Of a stretch of DNA of 64,000 nucleotides, positions 62,937-64,000 are shown piece after piece (within the stretch, counting starts at the first letter, position 1; each line of letters opens with the position of its first letter). Source of the DNA: Sthenelais limicola (taxonomy: Eukaryota > Annelida > Polychaeta > Phyllodocida > Sigalionidae); assembly GCA_942159475.1 (NCBI GenBank), contig OW804095.1, forward strand, positions 63,826,773-63,890,772. The letters are read 5' to 3'. Below the pieces are notes generated by a model. That model was not told the origin of the DNA. It saw nothing but the letters and a program-made list of their open reading frames with translations, and searched no databases. The position numbers and the translations under genes are program-made.

Positions 62937-64000
62937 ATGGACCTAAATCCTTTACCAACATCCAGCACCACAGAAAACAATATAACCGATCCACAGACAG
63001 AGAATGAAGATATCAAATTTGTTTGCCCAGTTTGTGGGACACAATTTTCAAATTCGGAAGAGCATAAAAACCACATAAAAAGCTGCAAGAAATTTAAATG
63101 CCAATTTTGTAAGAGAGACTACAAAACTTTATCTGGGAAATGTAAACACGAAGCTCGATGCGATATTAGAAGACCTTGTACTCATTGCGGATACAAATAC
63201 ACATCAGTTCGTGATAAGATAACCCATGATAATTCTCATTTGAATGCAGAAAAAACGTACAATTGCAGAGCCTGTAACTCAAAATTTTTAACACGATCAC
63301 TACTGTTTGAACACCAACAAGCTAGACATAGTATTTCCCCCGAAAATTTATCACCACCTCCCTGGGTAGAGTCCCCTTTTGATGACAATATTGAAAATGA
63401 CAGAAAAACTAAAAAGATCTATGAGACAAACAAAAGATTTATTTTAGCCAACCATAACCTAGGCGACATTCAGGATCAATATAACTTCCCCACAAATGAT
63501 TTCTCAGGCGGTGTGGATGAATTTGCGACTCACCTTGAGCGTATATTTGAGTATCAAGATCACTCATTTAAAGCTGATGTTTCATTAGGTGTAATACTTC
63601 GAAATGAAGAGACAAATGAAATGCGATATTTTGTTCCATACAATAACGTCTCAATTCTTAGCGAGCCGTTTTATATTTCCAAACATGAAGATCTGGAGAG
63701 GTTATATGAGAGATTAATTTCCATAAACCTTCAAACATATATAACTTCGGTACGACCTAATACAAAATGGAGACCTTGGTTTTTTACAAACGTTCTTTAT
63801 ACAGTTACAAGAACTCAATATTTACTTGGACAGGCGGGATTTCTTCCTGATTATGTTCGCCTAAAGAAGTGTATTCTATCATTTGAGAAAGACCACAAAA
63901 CAGGCAACCTATACAAGGATAAATTATGTTTATTTAGATGCTTGGCTAAGCATAAGAATAATCAGTTATCCCTTGGATCTATATACGAACTATATAATCA
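62937..64000 (+). CDS. Polinton/Maverick-type family-B DNA polymerase, N-terminal part (runs off window)
   Basis: An open frame of 354 codons from ATG at 62937 to the window end without a stop. Residues about 30-128 hold four Cys/His fingers: two C2HC-like (CPVCGTQFSNSEEHKNHIKS then Cys; CQFCKRDYKTL...), then two C2H2-like (CTHCGYKYTS...; CRACNSKFLTRSLLFEH...). Later blocks such as SVRPNTKWRPWFFTNVLY and KDKLCLFRCLAKH are characteristic of the region before the exonuclease/polymerase domains in protein-primed polymerases of Polintons and related virus-like elements. The polymerase domain itself would lie beyond 64000. No frameshift within the visible part. The start codon is the first ATG; the frame is open upstream to the Gag remnant. 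Confidence 0.75.
   Translation, partial: MDLNPLPTSSTTENNITDPQTENEDIKFVCPVCGTQFSNSEEHKNHIKSCKKFKCQFCKRDYKTLSGKCKHEARCDIRRPCTHCGYKYTSVRDKITHDNSHLNAEKTYNCRACNSKFLTRSLLFEHQQARHSISPENLSPPPWVESPFDDNIENDRKTKKIYETNKRFILANHNLGDIQDQYNFPTNDFSGGVDEFATHLERIFEYQDHSFKADVSLGVILRNEETNEMRYFVPYNNVSILSEPFYISKHEDLERLYERLISINLQTYITSVRPNTKWRPWFFTNVLYTVTRTQYLLGQAGFLPDYVRLKKCILSFEKDHKTGNLYKDKLCLFRCLAKHKNNQLSLGSIYELYN

Overview
The window is animal nuclear DNA: AT-rich, with introns and GT-AG splice sites, and crowded with transposable elements. One host gene is clear, a minus-strand activin receptor type-2 gene (ACVR2). The mix of a DIRS retrotransposon, several LINE clades, Polinton-type DNA polymerase and many MITEs fits a marine invertebrate. 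Frequent taggccta-type words make an echinoderm or hemichordate plausible, but I cannot name the species.

Layout. 1-22,700: ACVR2 in seven coding exons (4241 to 22367, minus strand, 584 residues), assembled by hand with consistent splice phases. Its introns hold a GA microsatellite and several MITEs. 23,558-28,186: a 4.6-kb non-coding TIR element folded into a scrambled inverted repeat and studded with a 14-bp motif. 28,850-30,200: an internally deleted CR1-like LINE.

30,580-42,404: a four-level nest. A poly(A)-tailed retroelement (X1, 16-bp target duplication) is split by a DIRS element. The DIRS is split by a TIR-like DNA element, which holds a non-autonomous LTR element with identical 226-bp LTRs. 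44,512-47,600: a minus-strand LINE whose ORF1 protein carries a coiled coil, an RRM-like domain and the N-terminal half of a NADAR (YbiA-like) domain, then an RT remnant and five repeated stem-loops. 50,529-56,018: a second minus-strand LINE holding the C-terminal NADAR half, then an APE endonuclease and L1/Tx1-like RT, interrupted by a 5'-truncated copy of X (X2).

57,666-64,000: a MITE, an LTR-like sequence split by an I-like LINE with a 14-bp target duplication, a broken Gypsy-like gag split by a MITE with a TTA duplication, and the 5' part of a Polinton/Maverick-type family-B DNA polymerase running off the window.

The most interesting signal is the NADAR domain in LINE ORF1, seen as complementary halves in two independent copies. 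Next come the repeated stem-loops in the first LINE's 3' region and the large scrambled foldback element with its recurring motif. Nearly all long reading frames outside ACVR2 are decayed mobile-element genes.
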